Part shown: positions 1 to 6,449 of the stretch, piece after piece | Layout of the letters: the number at the start of each line of letters is the position of its first letter | Numbering within the stretch: the stretch's first letter is position 1 | Translations under genes and position numbers: made by a program | Notes under the pieces: model-generated | What the model was told of the DNA's origin: nothing | The model's database searches: none | Seen by the model: the letters and a program-made list of their open reading frames with translations, nothing else | Source of the DNA: Acidobacteriota bacterium | GTDB lineage: Bacteria > Actinomycetota > Acidimicrobiia > Spongiisociales > UBA5794 | NCBI GenBank assembly: GCA_022574065.1 | Contig: JACZST010000042.1 | Span: 1 to 10,663 of the forward strand | Reading direction: 5' to 3' | DNA: 10,663 bases

Positions 1-235
1 CCAGACCAGCGGGAACTTTTGCGTGTGCAGCTTCTAACAGGGTCGCCAGGAAGTCAGAGAAGTCCACCAGGTCATCACAGACTTTCCTCTTAGGAACAAC
101 TCCGGGCCAACAGGCGACCAGAGGTACGCGTGTGCCGGCATCCGTCGTCGTACCTTTGCCGCCTTGAATGATCCGGTCGTCCAGCGTCGACTCGATCAGA
201 TCCGGAGTGACGACGTCGGTGACGAAGCGGCGTCC
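1..235 (-). pseudogene. sulfatase remnant, C-terminal part, cut at window edge
   Basis: Reading the minus strand from 235 to 1 gives about 78 open codons with clear sulfatase signatures. First comes GGKGTTTDAGTRVPLVACWPG-like sequence (the G-K-G, G-T-R-V-P and W-P-G blocks that follow the active-site half in arylsulfatase-type enzymes), then a DDLVDFSDFLATLLEAA segment typical of the next helix. The family hydrolyses sulfate esters and needs an N-terminal C/S-x-P-x-R motif for formylglycine. That half is absent: an in-frame TAG lies at 236-238, and the 47 codons upstream of it in the same frame do not resemble a sulfatase. The gene therefore looks 5'-truncated and dead, although its 3' end lies outside the window and was not seen. 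The stretch 239-385 between it and the acyltransferase holds nothing I recognise. Confidence 0.7.
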
Positions 236-385
236 CTAGAGCGTCGCCGCCGTTTCCACTAGCCGCTTCGCTGGCCTGTCCTGAAGACACTGCGTCACGC
301 CGAGCCAGCCCGTCTCTGAGGCCGGTGAGCGCCTGAGCTCCTGAGCGAGGCGCTGACCGACCCCTTCGCCCACGTAGCTGCCGGG

Positions 386-1492
386 TTACGTGCTACCCGG
401 GCTCGGATTGGACAACCGGAGTTGCCCTTCATTGGCCGGGACCGCCTCCGGTCGGCTGCTGGCGCGGTTCCTCAGCCGGAGGGCCGGTCGCTCTACGAAA
501 TGCCAAGACGCCAGCGCCAGTGCGGCTGTCACGATTGCGGCGAGGAGCATCGAGACCCAGAAGCCGACGAATCCGAATAAGTGGGCAATAACGATCTGCT
601 GAATCGGAAACGCCCACAGATATACGCCGTAGCTGATGTCCCCCATGGCTGCCACCCGCTTTCCAAGCGCCGAGGGGAGCGCGCCAAGCCCGAGAACGAC
701 CAACGGAAAGAAGACCCACAGCAGCAGCTTGGTCTGGGGCCCATCTTGGGCCGCAGCGAGGACGACAACGACCACGCACACTGCCAGAAAAGTAGGCGTG
801 ATGCGCTTCAGGAGACCGAATGAGTAGATCGCGGCACCAGCGAGGAAGAACACGCCAAGATTGAATGTCTGCAGCGTTGTGCCGAATTCGTCTCCGGGAA
901 TGATCCACCAAGCAAGCGCAAAGATCGTCGCCAGGACCGGGTACGCCCATCTGGAAAATCTGCGAAGTGCGATTCCCGCGATGACAACGGATACGTACAT
1001 GATCAGCTCGATTGGAAGCGACCACAACGACAAATTCACCGCCGACATGGGCTTTGCGGTGAACACACCCGGAAGGTCGAACTGGATTCCAAGCACAAGC
1101 ACGGCGTTTCTCCAATAGCTCCATGTCGCCGCATCCGTCGCATAGTCACCGAAAGACAGGTTCGTCTCGGCGGGACCGATGATCAGAATCGATATTCCAA
1201 CAACAGCCACGAGAGCAGGGAGGATTCGAAGCGCCCTCTTCCTCCAGTACCGCAGCGGGTCGGGTTCTCTGTCCCAACTCAACGCAACGAAGTAGCCGCT
1301 GATCACAAAGAAGACGGTCACAGCAAACACACCAAGAGAACCAAAACCGGGGACAACGGGCTGCTGGCCGGTGACGAGACCGAAGTGATGGCTCACCAGC
1401 ACCGCGAAGGCAGCGACAAGACGAATGGCGTCGAAACTGCTGGTTGACCGGCCTCCAGAGCCCAAAGGCGGGTTGGTCGTGGCAAGCTGCAT
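386..1492 (-). CDS. acyltransferase family 3 membrane protein (OafA/YrhL type)
   Basis: This is an integral membrane O-acyltransferase of the acyltransferase-3 family, whose members move acetyl or other acyl groups onto cell-surface sugars, lipids or peptidoglycan. From the ATG at 1492 it has 368 residues, normal for the core domain. Visible signatures are FDAIRLVAAFAVLVSHHFG near residues 20-38 (the conserved D, R and H of the first helix), FFVISGYFVALSW at 61-73, and RYWRKRALRILPAL at 81-94 (the R-x-x-R-I-x-P block). About ten hydrophobic segments follow, and the C-terminal tail is basic. No SGNH domain is fused, so it is the short form. The start is uncertain. In-frame ATGs also exist at 1564, 1600 and 1615, and a GGAGG at 1604-1608 sits only 3 nt before the ATG at 1600, which is too close to be convincing. 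The extra N-terminal residues look unlike the family. It diverges from the hydrolase gene. Its acceptor substrate cannot be told. Confidence 0.85.
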   Translation of the reverse strand: MQLATTNPPLGSGGRSTSSFDAIRLVAAFAVLVSHHFGLVTGQQPVVPGFGSLGVFAVTVFFVISGYFVALSWDREPDPLRYWRKRALRILPALVAVVGISILIIGPAETNLSFGDYATDAATWSYWRNAVLVLGIQFDLPGVFTAKPMSAVNLSLWSLPIELIMYVSVVIAGIALRRFSRWAYPVLATIFALAWWIIPGDEFGTTLQTFNLGVFFLAGAAIYSFGLLKRITPTFLAVCVVVVVLAAAQDGPQTKLLLWVFFPLVVLGLGALPSALGKRVAAMGDISYGVYLWAFPIQQIVIAHLFGFVGFWVSMLLAAIVTAALALASWHFVERPALRLRNRASSRPEAVPANEGQLRLSNPSPGST

Positions 1493-1753
1493 GCGATCGC
1501 CATTCCCCTTGCCGGTGTACATATCAGCGAATCTGCTCACTCTTAGGTCCAAAAGGCCCGCCATGTGGTATCGGTACCGAAGACGCAGCTGGTGAGACAT
1601 AAACCTCCGCTGCACAGATGACTAGACACCCACACACGACGGCGCCTCGTTGGGTCAAGGGGGTGCGGTGGGCGCGCCGATTGTGCCAGGCCAGGCAGCG
1701 AGAGCCTGTGCCGCGTCTTGCCACCGGACGGCTGCCTGCGAAGATGGCTGGAA

Positions 1754-2617
1754 ATGAACAGTGACGCTCTCCCCGTGTTGTGGGGCGCCGACGGCAGACA
1801 GATGGCCTACCGGCGTCTCGGTCATGGCCCACCCGTGGTCTGTCTTGCCGGGGGGCCTGGGGCAAACGCCGAGTACCTCGAAGATCTCGGCGGGCTGAGT
1901 CGCGGTTACGAGCTGGTCGTGCCTGATGCGAGGGGCACCGGGGGTTCTGCTCCTCCGGAGAAGGCCGCCGGATACTGGTTCGATGAGCTCGCCAAGGATG
2001 TTGAGGCTCTTCGCGAGCACCTCGGCCTCGAGAAGATGACGATGCTCGCCCACTCGGCTGCTTGCACAACAGCTCTTGTCTACGCGGCGACGCACCCGGA
2101 TCGACTGCAAGCCTTCGTCATGGTGGCACCAAACCGATGGCTCTACGACGAGATCGAAGACGACACCCGACGGATCCTCAACAACCGGAGCGCTGAACCT
2201 TGGTACCCGACAGTGATGTCGGCCCAGAGACGACTCGACAATGGACCGGACCCCGACGAGATCCCGGGTCTACTCGGTGCAATCGCTCCCGCTTTGTACG
2301 CTCAGTGGGGTGAGCGGGAGCAAGCACACGCGGCCACAATGAAGCCGGCCAACATGGACGCATCGAGATTGTTTTGGCAGGCCGAGGTCCATGGACGGGA
2401 GGTGCGGGCCCGGCTCGAGCTCGTCGAGGCGCCGGTACTGGTCATCACCGGTGAGCTCGATGCCGCGACCGGCGTGAATCCCGGAAATGCCTGGGCGGCG
2501 TGCTTCCCAGACGGTCGTCACGTCAACATCGAAGGATCAGGTCATCACCCCTGGGTCGACGAGCCAGAGACCTTCGCCAACCTGGTGTCAGATTTCTTGT
2601 CGGTCGGGCACGGTTGA
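1754..2617 (+). CDS. alpha/beta hydrolase, proline iminopeptidase-like
   Basis: The 287-residue protein has an alpha/beta-hydrolase fold and resembles proline iminopeptidase (S33) and related esterases. In order: GGPG oxyanion-hole motif at 33-36, DARGTGGS at 58-65 (like the D-x-R-G-x-G-x-S of iminopeptidases), nucleophile elbow AHSAAC with Ser101, acid TGELD with Asp236, and SGHHPW with His264 as the likely catalytic base. The elbow departs from the usual G-x-S-x-G because both flanking glycines are alanines, so the substrate may not be a prolyl peptide. The lid region (about 125-210) is rich in W and charged residues. No signal peptide is seen, so the protein is cytoplasmic. The ATG at 1754 was chosen because homology begins right after it; a TTG at 1718 would add 12 residues. 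No strong ribosome binding site is visible. It stands alone on this strand, divergent from the acyltransferase. Confidence 0.82.
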   Translation: MNSDALPVLWGADGRQMAYRRLGHGPPVVCLAGGPGANAEYLEDLGGLSRGYELVVPDARGTGGSAPPEKAAGYWFDELAKDVEALREHLGLEKMTMLAHSAACTTALVYAATHPDRLQAFVMVAPNRWLYDEIEDDTRRILNNRSAEPWYPTVMSAQRRLDNGPDPDEIPGLLGAIAPALYAQWGEREQAHAATMKPANMDASRLFWQAEVHGREVRARLELVEAPVLVITGELDAATGVNPGNAWAACFPDGRHVNIEGSGHHPWVDEPETFANLVSDFLSVGHG

Positions 2618-2621
2618 TCTC

Positions 2622-2651
2622 TTGATTCCTGTCAGGGGGTTGGTGTAGTAT
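2622..2651 (+). promoter_or_regulatory. candidate promoter of the HNH gene, leaderless
   Basis: A TTGATT -35-like hexamer (2622-2627) and a TAGTAT -10-like hexamer (2646-2651) are separated by 18 nt. Transcription would begin about 7 nt later, at the ATG at 2659, giving a leaderless mRNA. This agrees with the absence of a ribosome binding site at a usable distance: the only purine-rich run, GGGGG at 2635-2639, is about 19 nt from the ATG. Confidence 0.5.
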
Positions 2652-2667
2652 CGAACATATGTTCGAT
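2650..2667. promoter_or_regulatory. LexA binding site (SOS box) over the start codon
   Basis: ATCGAACATATGTTCGAT is a perfect 18-bp palindrome. It matches the Gram-positive/mycobacterial LexA operator, TCGAAC-N4-GTTCGA, exactly at every defined base. The ATG of the HNH gene (2659-2661) lies at its centre, and the box follows directly on the -10-like hexamer. Bound LexA would therefore block initiation. From established work, several M. tuberculosis 13E12-family genes carry LexA boxes and are DNA-damage inducible; regulation here is inferred from the perfect match and its position. Confidence 0.88.
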
Positions 2668-3912
2668 GCTCCATATCGCCCGATACCACCCGGCCTCGAT
2701 GACCTGGAGCCTGGCATACATCTCGCCGCGTGCCTCGGCGGGATCGACGTTACGAGAGTCTCCGCCCACGACCAGATCGTGGTGATGCGAGCCCGGCAAC
2801 GGATGGCGTCGTACTACAACGCCCAGGTTTATGAATCGATGGCTTCGGTGGCCGACGCGATGACAAATAGTGAGGATGACGATCCGCAGTTGGGCGGAGA
2901 GGCCGCGGCTGCTGAGATTCGTGTTGCCTTGCGGTTGACGCGGCGCGCTGCAGATGCCCAGTTGGGTTTTGCTTTGGAACTGAGGCAGCGTCTGCCTCGG
3001 GTATGGGCAGCCCTGGCAAAGGGAGAGATCGATGTGCGGCGAGCGAAAACGATCGCCGATGGCACCTTGCACCTCCCGGTGAGTGTCGCCCGCGACGCCG
3101 TGGACCGGATCATCGAACACGCTTCGGGGTTGACCACGGGTCAGTTACGCGCCCGTCTTGACCGGTTGGGGATGGAAGCCGACCCCGAACATGCCCAACA
3201 CCGTTACGAACAAGCCGTTGGCGACCGGCGGGTGGTTGCTGAAGCCAGCACGTCGGGGACGGCGAACCTGCTCGGATTGGACCTGCCACCGCATCGGGTC
3301 ACGGCGGTATCTCGCCGGATCAATCGGCTCGCCCGGAGCTTGAACGCCTCAGGCGAGTCCCGGTCGATGGATCAAATCCGCGCCGACATATTCCTAGACC
3401 TGCTCATGGGAAAGGCCCACAGCGCCGAACCCAGTAGCCGTGGTGTGGTCGATCTCCACGTGGATCTCGACACCCTCGCCGGCCTGACGGAGCACCCTGG
3501 CGAGCTCGCCGGCTACGGGCCCGTCGTTGCTGACATCGCCAGACAGGTCACCACAGAACAAGAGCACGCCGAATGGCGCTACACGATCACGGACCCCGCC
3601 ACCGGCCGGCCCCTCTACAACGGGACCACCCGGCGTCGCCCCACCGCCAACCAACGCCGCACCGTCGAAACCCGCGATCAGACTTGCATCTTTCCCGGGT
3701 GTCGCATGCCCGCCACGGACTGCGACCTCGACCATCGAACCAGGTGGGTCGATGGCGGAGCCACCGGCGTCGACAATCTCGCACCGTTGTGCCGACACGA
3801 CCACCGGATCAGACATCAAGCGGGATGGGAGCACCAACCCCTCCCCAACGGCGACCACCAATGGAAAAGCAAACTCGGACACACCTACACCACCAGCGGC
3901 CAACCCCCCTAG
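2659..3912 (+). CDS. DUF222 / HNH endonuclease protein, 13E12 (REP13E12) family
   Basis: This 417-residue protein has the standard two-part layout of the actinobacterial 13E12 family. A helical DUF222 domain occupies roughly residues 25-290, including RRAADAQLGFALELRQRLP and a GEIDVRRAKTIADGT segment. A C-terminal HNH nuclease domain lies at about 335-395. The HNH part shows paired cysteines CIFPGC at 343-348, the DLDHRTRW core with His359, Asn373 in GVDNLAPLC with Cys378, and HDH with His382, so the zinc ligands and active-site residues are all present and the protein looks intact. HNH enzymes of this kind are thought to nick or cut DNA, but the biological role of the family is not settled; in M. 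tuberculosis some copies serve as prophage attachment sites. Start ATG 2659 sits inside a perfect SOS box, so expression is probably tied to DNA damage. Length and codon use look normal. These genes are often multicopy in a genome. Confidence 0.9.
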   Translation: MFDAPYRPIPPGLDDLEPGIHLAACLGGIDVTRVSAHDQIVVMRARQRMASYYNAQVYESMASVADAMTNSEDDDPQLGGEAAAAEIRVALRLTRRAADAQLGFALELRQRLPRVWAALAKGEIDVRRAKTIADGTLHLPVSVARDAVDRIIEHASGLTTGQLRARLDRLGMEADPEHAQHRYEQAVGDRRVVAEASTSGTANLLGLDLPPHRVTAVSRRINRLARSLNASGESRSMDQIRADIFLDLLMGKAHSAEPSSRGVVDLHVDLDTLAGLTEHPGELAGYGPVVADIARQVTTEQEHAEWRYTITDPATGRPLYNGTTRRRPTANQRRTVETRDQTCIFPGCRMPATDCDLDHRTRWVDGGATGVDNLAPLCRHDHRIRHQAGWEHQPLPNGDHQWKSKLGHTYTTSGQPP

Positions 3913-3918
3913 CAATCA

Positions 3919-3947
3919 GAGGAATCGTGGGGAAGTGGCTATTCCTC
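3919..3947. terminator. weak inverted repeat between convergent genes
   Basis: GAGGAAT (3919-3925) and ATTCCTC (3941-3947) form a perfect 7-bp stem around a 15-nt loop, between the end of the HNH gene and the convergent YCII gene, whose stop codon (3939-3941) it overlaps. The position suits a bidirectional terminator. However, the loop is long, the stem is not GC-rich and no T-run follows, so the assignment is weak. Confidence 0.25.
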
Positions 3948-4274
3948 GAACGGAACCGGCATCAGCTCGAAGATGTCTATGGCGTAGTCGCCCTTGCCTT
4001 CGCTGAGGTACGGATGACCGTCGGCCAGCGCCCGTGCCGAGTCCATGTCGTCGGCCTCAACGATCGAGTAGCCGGTGAGCGACAGCGCCGTCCCGGAGGT
4101 TCCGTCGTCGACGACTGAGCTCGCTGGACCGAACGGGGTACCGATGTCGCTGAGAGCTGGCCCCACCTTCTCCATCCACGTGGCCCACTTCGCCATGACC
4201 GCGGCGCCCTCTTCCTCGCTCATATCGGCCATGTCGGTGGCCTCACCCTTGTAGACCATCATGAACTGCGTCAT
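3939..4274 (-). CDS. YCII-related domain protein (YciI/DGPF type)
   Basis: A small cytoplasmic protein of 111 residues with a single YCII-like ferredoxin-fold domain. MTQFMMVYKGEA forms the first strand. The helix EEEGAAVMAKWATWMEKVG (about 20-38) follows, then FGPASSVVDDG, LTGYSIVEADDMDSARALADGHPYL (with the family His87-Pro88) and the closing strand IDIFELMPV. The family includes YciI-type enzymes, but most actinobacterial members have no known substrate; they often sit near ECF sigma factors, and none is seen here. The ATG at 4274 was chosen over an upstream in-frame start at 4343 because GGAGGG lies 7 nt before it at 4282-4287, and the sequence before it is unlike the family. The gene is convergent with the HNH gene and divergent from the channel gene, with 144 nt between. 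Confidence 0.85.
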   Translation of the reverse strand: MTQFMMVYKGEATDMADMSEEEGAAVMAKWATWMEKVGPALSDIGTPFGPASSVVDDGTSGTALSLTGYSIVEADDMDSARALADGHPYLSEGKGDYAIDIFELMPVPFEE

Positions 4275-4406
4275 CGCACACCCTCCTGGTAGCTTGAATG
4301 GTCGCACTGTAGATGGAACCGCCCAGCGGGTATCCGGATCCATGCGATCGAGACAGCTCGCCCTGTCTCGGTGAGCACACCGGTACCGATCCAGATGTCG
4401 TCAAGG

Positions 4407-4412
4407 TAGGGT
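4407..4412 (+). promoter_or_regulatory. -10-like hexamer of a leaderless promoter
   Basis: TAGGGT ends 6 nt before the first ATG of the channel gene. This TAnnnT-to-start distance is that of leaderless actinobacterial mRNAs. No good -35 is seen, and only a weak purine run (AAGGTAGGG) could act as a ribosome binding site instead. Confidence 0.35.
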
Positions 4413-4418
4413 CATCCC

Positions 4419-4778
4419 ATGATGGGCGGAATCGACCCTGATTCGGAAGTCAGCGCAGCCGCTGAGGTATGGGACGAGCACGCCTTCAAGGTGATCTCCG
4501 CTGCAGCGCTGGCCGTCGTGACCACAGGGACCGTCTCATATCATTTCCTCGAGGGCTGGAGCTGGGTCGACAGCCTCTACTTCAGTGTTGTGGCCGTGAC
4601 CACCGTCGGTTTCGGTGATCTCGTGCCAACCACCGACCCCGCCAAGCTGTTCACCGTCGCATATGTCATCGCCGGGATCGGCGTCCTTGGGCTGTTCCTC
4701 AACGAGCGACTGCGGCGCAACCAGCATCGGCGACGGCTGAGGGCGGACCGTCGTCAAGAGGATAGGGACGACGACTGA
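4419..4778 (+). CDS. two-TM potassium channel family protein (ion_trans_2)
   Basis: The 119-residue membrane protein has the minimal K+ channel plan: TM1 at about 24-44, a pore helix SWVDSLYFSVVAV (48-60), selectivity filter TTVGFGD (61-67), and TM2 at about 76-94. A very basic and then acidic tail follows (ERLRRNQHRRRLRADRR...EDRDDD). The filter TVGFGD is a K+-selective form. Such subunits act as tetramers in the cytoplasmic membrane. There is no RCK/TrkA-N regulatory domain, so gating would have to come from the membrane part or from a partner encoded elsewhere. The N-terminal 20 residues are acidic. Two ATGs lie in tandem at 4419 and 4422; the first is chosen because a TAGGGT hexamer ends exactly 6 nt before it. 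It is not obviously in an operon: 110 nt of featureless sequence follow before the leader ORF at 4889. Confidence 0.85.
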   Translation: MMGGIDPDSEVSAAAEVWDEHAFKVISAAALAVVTTGTVSYHFLEGWSWVDSLYFSVVAVTTVGFGDLVPTTDPAKLFTVAYVIAGIGVLGLFLNERLRRNQHRRRLRADRRQEDRDDD

Positions 4779-4888
4779 TCGGTAGTTTCGGCAAGACACC
4801 TCTCGCTCCCAATCTGAGGAACCGGAGGGCGTAGGACTGCCCCGTCGTCGAGTCTTTCTGTTGATCCCACGGTGTATGGTCTGACGCA

Positions 4889-4960
4889 ATGGGCGTCACC
4901 CATCTCGACCACATCAACCTCCAAGCCCGTCTCCGAAACGATTCGGGCGACGAGCCGTGA
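4889..4960 (+). CDS. possible 23-residue leader ORF coupled to DUF6941 gene
   Basis: ATG at 4889 opens 23 codons (beginning MGVTHLDHINL, ending SGDEP) whose TGA at 4958-4960 overlaps the GTG start of the next gene as GTGA. A TATGGT hexamer at 4875-4880 ends 8 nt before the ATG, so the ORF could be the leaderless 5' end of the transcript. The next gene has no recognisable ribosome binding site, which would fit translation by coupling. Actinobacteria often have such short leaderless ORFs. The peptide has no run of one amino acid that would suggest an attenuator. Coding status rests on position only. Confidence 0.35.
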   Translation: MGVTHLDHINLQARLRNDSGDEP

Positions 4961-5364
4961 GGCTGACCACGGCGATGCTGGCTGACGCTGCCCAGGTGCA
5001 GGGTGGAAAGCTGTTCGTACTCGGCGGTGGATTCGACACGATTTCAGCGCGCACCCTTCCCATCGTTCACCGGACCCTGGCGTTGGCCATGGTCGCCGAA
5101 GTTGATCCAGACGAGCGCCATCGCGACCTAGAAATCTCCATATCGCTCTTCGATGAGGACGGAGAGTCAATGGACGTCGAGGCGAAGGGCAAGTTGCGCG
5201 TCGGAGCACCACCAAACCTTCCTCCAGGGGCGACGAGCATCGTCCCCATCGTCAGCCCGTTCCACAACATCGAGTTTCCCGAGGCCAAGGGATACGCCTT
5301 CGTCGTCGATTTTGAGGAAGAAGAGCTGGCAAGGGTGAGGTTCCGCGTCGTTCGGGTCACCTGA
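4957..5364 (+). CDS. DUF6941 family protein
   Basis: This protein of 135 residues starts with RLTTAMLADAAQVQGGKLFVLGGGFDTI, the signature N-terminus of the DUF6941 family (M-x-x-A-M-L-A-D-A, then a K-L-x-V-L-G-G-G strand and turn). Alternating strands follow: LALAMVAEVDP, DLEISISLFDEDGES and YAFVVDFEEEELARVRFRVV. The pattern suggests a small beta-rich cytoplasmic fold. The function of the family is unknown and nothing here settles it. GTG at 4957 is taken as the start because the family motif begins immediately after it. It has no ribosome binding site, and its GTG overlaps the stop of a short upstream ORF. It ends 2 bases before pgsA, so the two are almost certainly one transcript. Confidence 0.82.
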   Translation: MRLTTAMLADAAQVQGGKLFVLGGGFDTISARTLPIVHRTLALAMVAEVDPDERHRDLEISISLFDEDGESMDVEAKGKLRVGAPPNLPPGATSIVPIVSPFHNIEFPEAKGYAFVVDFEEEELARVRFRVVRVT

Positions 5365-5366
5365 CG

Positions 5367-5924
5367 ATGGATCGATCCGCGCTGACGATCCCGAACGCGA
5401 TCTCGGTGGTCCGGCTGCTTCTCGTTCCCGTGTTCATCTGGCTCGTCGCCATCGACCAGATCGGACTGGCCGGACTGCTCATCGCCCTGATCGGTGCGAC
5501 CGATTGGGTCGACGGCTACCTTGCTCGTCGTCTCGACCAGGTGTCAGAGCTCGGGAAGTTTCTCGATCCGCTCGCCGACCGGATCGCCATCGCAGTGGCC
5601 GTCATCGTCGGCCTTATCGCCGGAGTTGTGCCGGGATGGCTGGGTTGGGCGATCATCGTTCGCGAGGTGCTCATCACCGTCGGTGCTTCGTACGGGTGGA
5701 TCAAGGGCGTGACCCGCCTCGACGTTCGTCGGATGGGAAAGTTGGCGACCCTTCTGCTTTACAGCGCCATCGTCGGCTTGTACATCGGCGTCGGCTTCGA
5801 GCTCGCATTGCTGGAGTCGGCCTCCGCAGTGGTGGGCCTGGTCGGGATCGTGCTCTACTACGCGGTCGGCATCGCCTACTTCGGCGATCTTCTCGCCACG
5901 ATCAAGGCCAACGAAGCCGGGTGA
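5367..5924 (+). CDS. pgsA: CDP-diacylglycerol--glycerol-3-phosphate 3-phosphatidyltransferase
   Basis: A 185-residue membrane enzyme of the CDP-alcohol phosphatidyltransferase family. PgsA joins CDP-diacylglycerol to glycerol-3-phosphate, giving phosphatidylglycerol phosphate and CMP, the committed step to phosphatidylglycerol and cardiolipin. The full active-site motif D-x2-D-G-x2-A-R-x8-G-x3-D-x3-D is present (D46, D49, G50, A53, R54, G63, D67, D71). The N-terminus LTIPNAISVVRLLLVPVFIWL is the usual PgsA opening, and about five or six hydrophobic segments follow. The related phosphatidylinositol-phosphate synthases share the same motif, so the alcohol acceptor is inferred from the N-terminal resemblance to PgsA. 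ATG 5367 lies 2 nt after the DUF6941 stop. The position just before gcvH and the FHA gene mirrors pgsA2 (Rv1822) in M. tuberculosis. Confidence 0.88.
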   Translation: MDRSALTIPNAISVVRLLLVPVFIWLVAIDQIGLAGLLIALIGATDWVDGYLARRLDQVSELGKFLDPLADRIAIAVAVIVGLIAGVVPGWLGWAIIVREVLITVGASYGWIKGVTRLDVRRMGKLATLLLYSAIVGLYIGVGFELALLESASAVVGLVGIVLYYAVGIAYFGDLLATIKANEAG

Positions 5925-6000
5925 GGGTTCGTAGGCCGGGGAACGCTGTCGCGATCTAGGAGCCCCCATAGACGCCAGGGTAAGGTGCTACGCACCAGCG

Positions 6001-6006
6001 AGGAGG
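6001..6006 (+). promoter_or_regulatory. ribosome binding site fixing the gcvH TTG start
   Basis: AGGAGG, a perfect anti-16S match, lies 5 nt before a TTG at 6012. It decides the gcvH start against a GTG at 5985 in the same frame. A small hairpin, GGTGC-TAC-GCACC at 5984-5996, lies directly upstream. Confidence 0.8.
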
Positions 6007-6011
6007 CGCGG

Positions 6012-6398
6012 TTGAACGTTCCAGAGGATCTGCGGTACACCAAGAACCACGAGTGGGTCCGCGTTGACGACACGGGCATTGTCAGCGTCGGCGTCACCGA
6101 TTTTGCGCAAGATGCGCTTGGGGACGTTGTGTATGTCGATCTGCCTGATCTGGACCGATCCGTTGCCGCCGGAGAAGGCTTCGCTGAAATCGAGTCGACA
6201 AAGTCGGTGAACGACGTGTACGCGCCGGTTGCGGGAACGGTCGTAGCCGTCAACGACGCCCTCGTGGACACCCCCGAGCTGGTCAATTCCGACCCCTACG
6301 GGAATGGATGGTTCGCCCGCATCGACCCGGGAGGCGAACCCGATCTGTCTTCGTTCATGGACGCTGCCGCCTATCGCGCCCTGATCGAGGCCGAGTAG
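6012..6398 (+). CDS. gcvH: glycine cleavage system H protein
   Basis: GcvH carries a lipoyl arm that shuttles the aminomethyl group between the P, T and L proteins of glycine cleavage; in some bacteria it also takes part in lipoate transfer. The 128-residue protein, usual for the family, opens with VPEDLRYTKNHEWVRV (NHEWV is diagnostic). It continues with GVTDFAQDALGDVVYVDLP and has the lipoylation site in EIESTKSVNDVYAP, with Lys64 the modified residue. NSDPYGNGWFARI closes the domain. Everything needed for function is present. Start: a TTG at 6012, 5 nt after AGGAGG. No gcvT, gcvP or lpd is nearby, so H is encoded apart from its partners. The same separation, with the FHA and merR genes downstream, exists at Rv1826 of M. 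tuberculosis. An 86-nt gap after pgsA, with a TAAGGT -10-like hexamer at 5981, suggests its own transcription start. Confidence 0.93.
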   Translation: MNVPEDLRYTKNHEWVRVDDTGIVSVGVTDFAQDALGDVVYVDLPDLDRSVAAGEGFAEIESTKSVNDVYAPVAGTVVAVNDALVDTPELVNSDPYGNGWFARIDPGGEPDLSSFMDAAAYRALIEAE

Positions 6399-6408
6399 CC
6401 CGACGGGA

Positions 6409-6433
6409 AACCCTCAATCAATGGTCGAGGGTT
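6409..6433. promoter_or_regulatory. inverted repeat upstream of the FHA gene, candidate operator
   Basis: AACCCTC (6409-6415) and GAGGGTT (6427-6433) are perfect 7-bp arms around an 11-nt spacer. If transcription begins at the FHA ATG (6450), the arms cover about -41 to -17, across the promoter, which suits a regulator site. As a hairpin after the gcvH stop it could also be a weak terminator, but no T-run follows. Confidence 0.4.
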
Positions 6434-6437
6434 GGGG

Positions 6438-6443
6438 TACGAT
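6438..6443 (+). promoter_or_regulatory. -10-like hexamer of a leaderless promoter for the FHA gene
   Basis: TACGAT ends 6 nt before the ATG at 6450, the layout expected of a leaderless actinobacterial transcript. No clear -35 hexamer is seen. The only G-rich run, at 6433-6436, is 13 nt from the ATG and a poor ribosome binding site. Confidence 0.45.
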
Positions 6444-6449
6444 ACGCCC

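Noticed and set aside
239..379. 47-codon minus-strand stretch ending at the TAG at 236-238 (product begins SYVGEGVGQRL)
   Set aside because: It has no start codon of quality and no recognisable family. The length is within chance for this base composition, so I could not support a transposase or other gene fragment.
1524..2110. Two minus-strand open frames antisense to the hydrolase
   Set aside because: They are high-GC shadows of the hydrolase codons; both products are Arg/Pro/Ser-rich and match no family.
2659..3912. HNH gene as a homing endonuclease in an intron or intein
   Set aside because: The gene stands free, has a DUF222 domain, and no split host gene or splice motifs flank it.
3394..3915. 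Minus-strand open frame antisense to the HNH gene
   Set aside because: It covers the conserved HNH coding region, has a Gly/Val-rich product typical of an antisense shadow, and has no recognisable domain.
4779..4888. Gene in the channel-leader spacer
   Set aside because: No frame with a plausible start or family similarity was found in these 110 bases on either strand.
5925..6011. Glycine riboswitch before gcvH
   Set aside because: The spacer is only about 87 nt and contains just one small hairpin; the tandem aptamer core expected for a glycine riboswitch is not seen.
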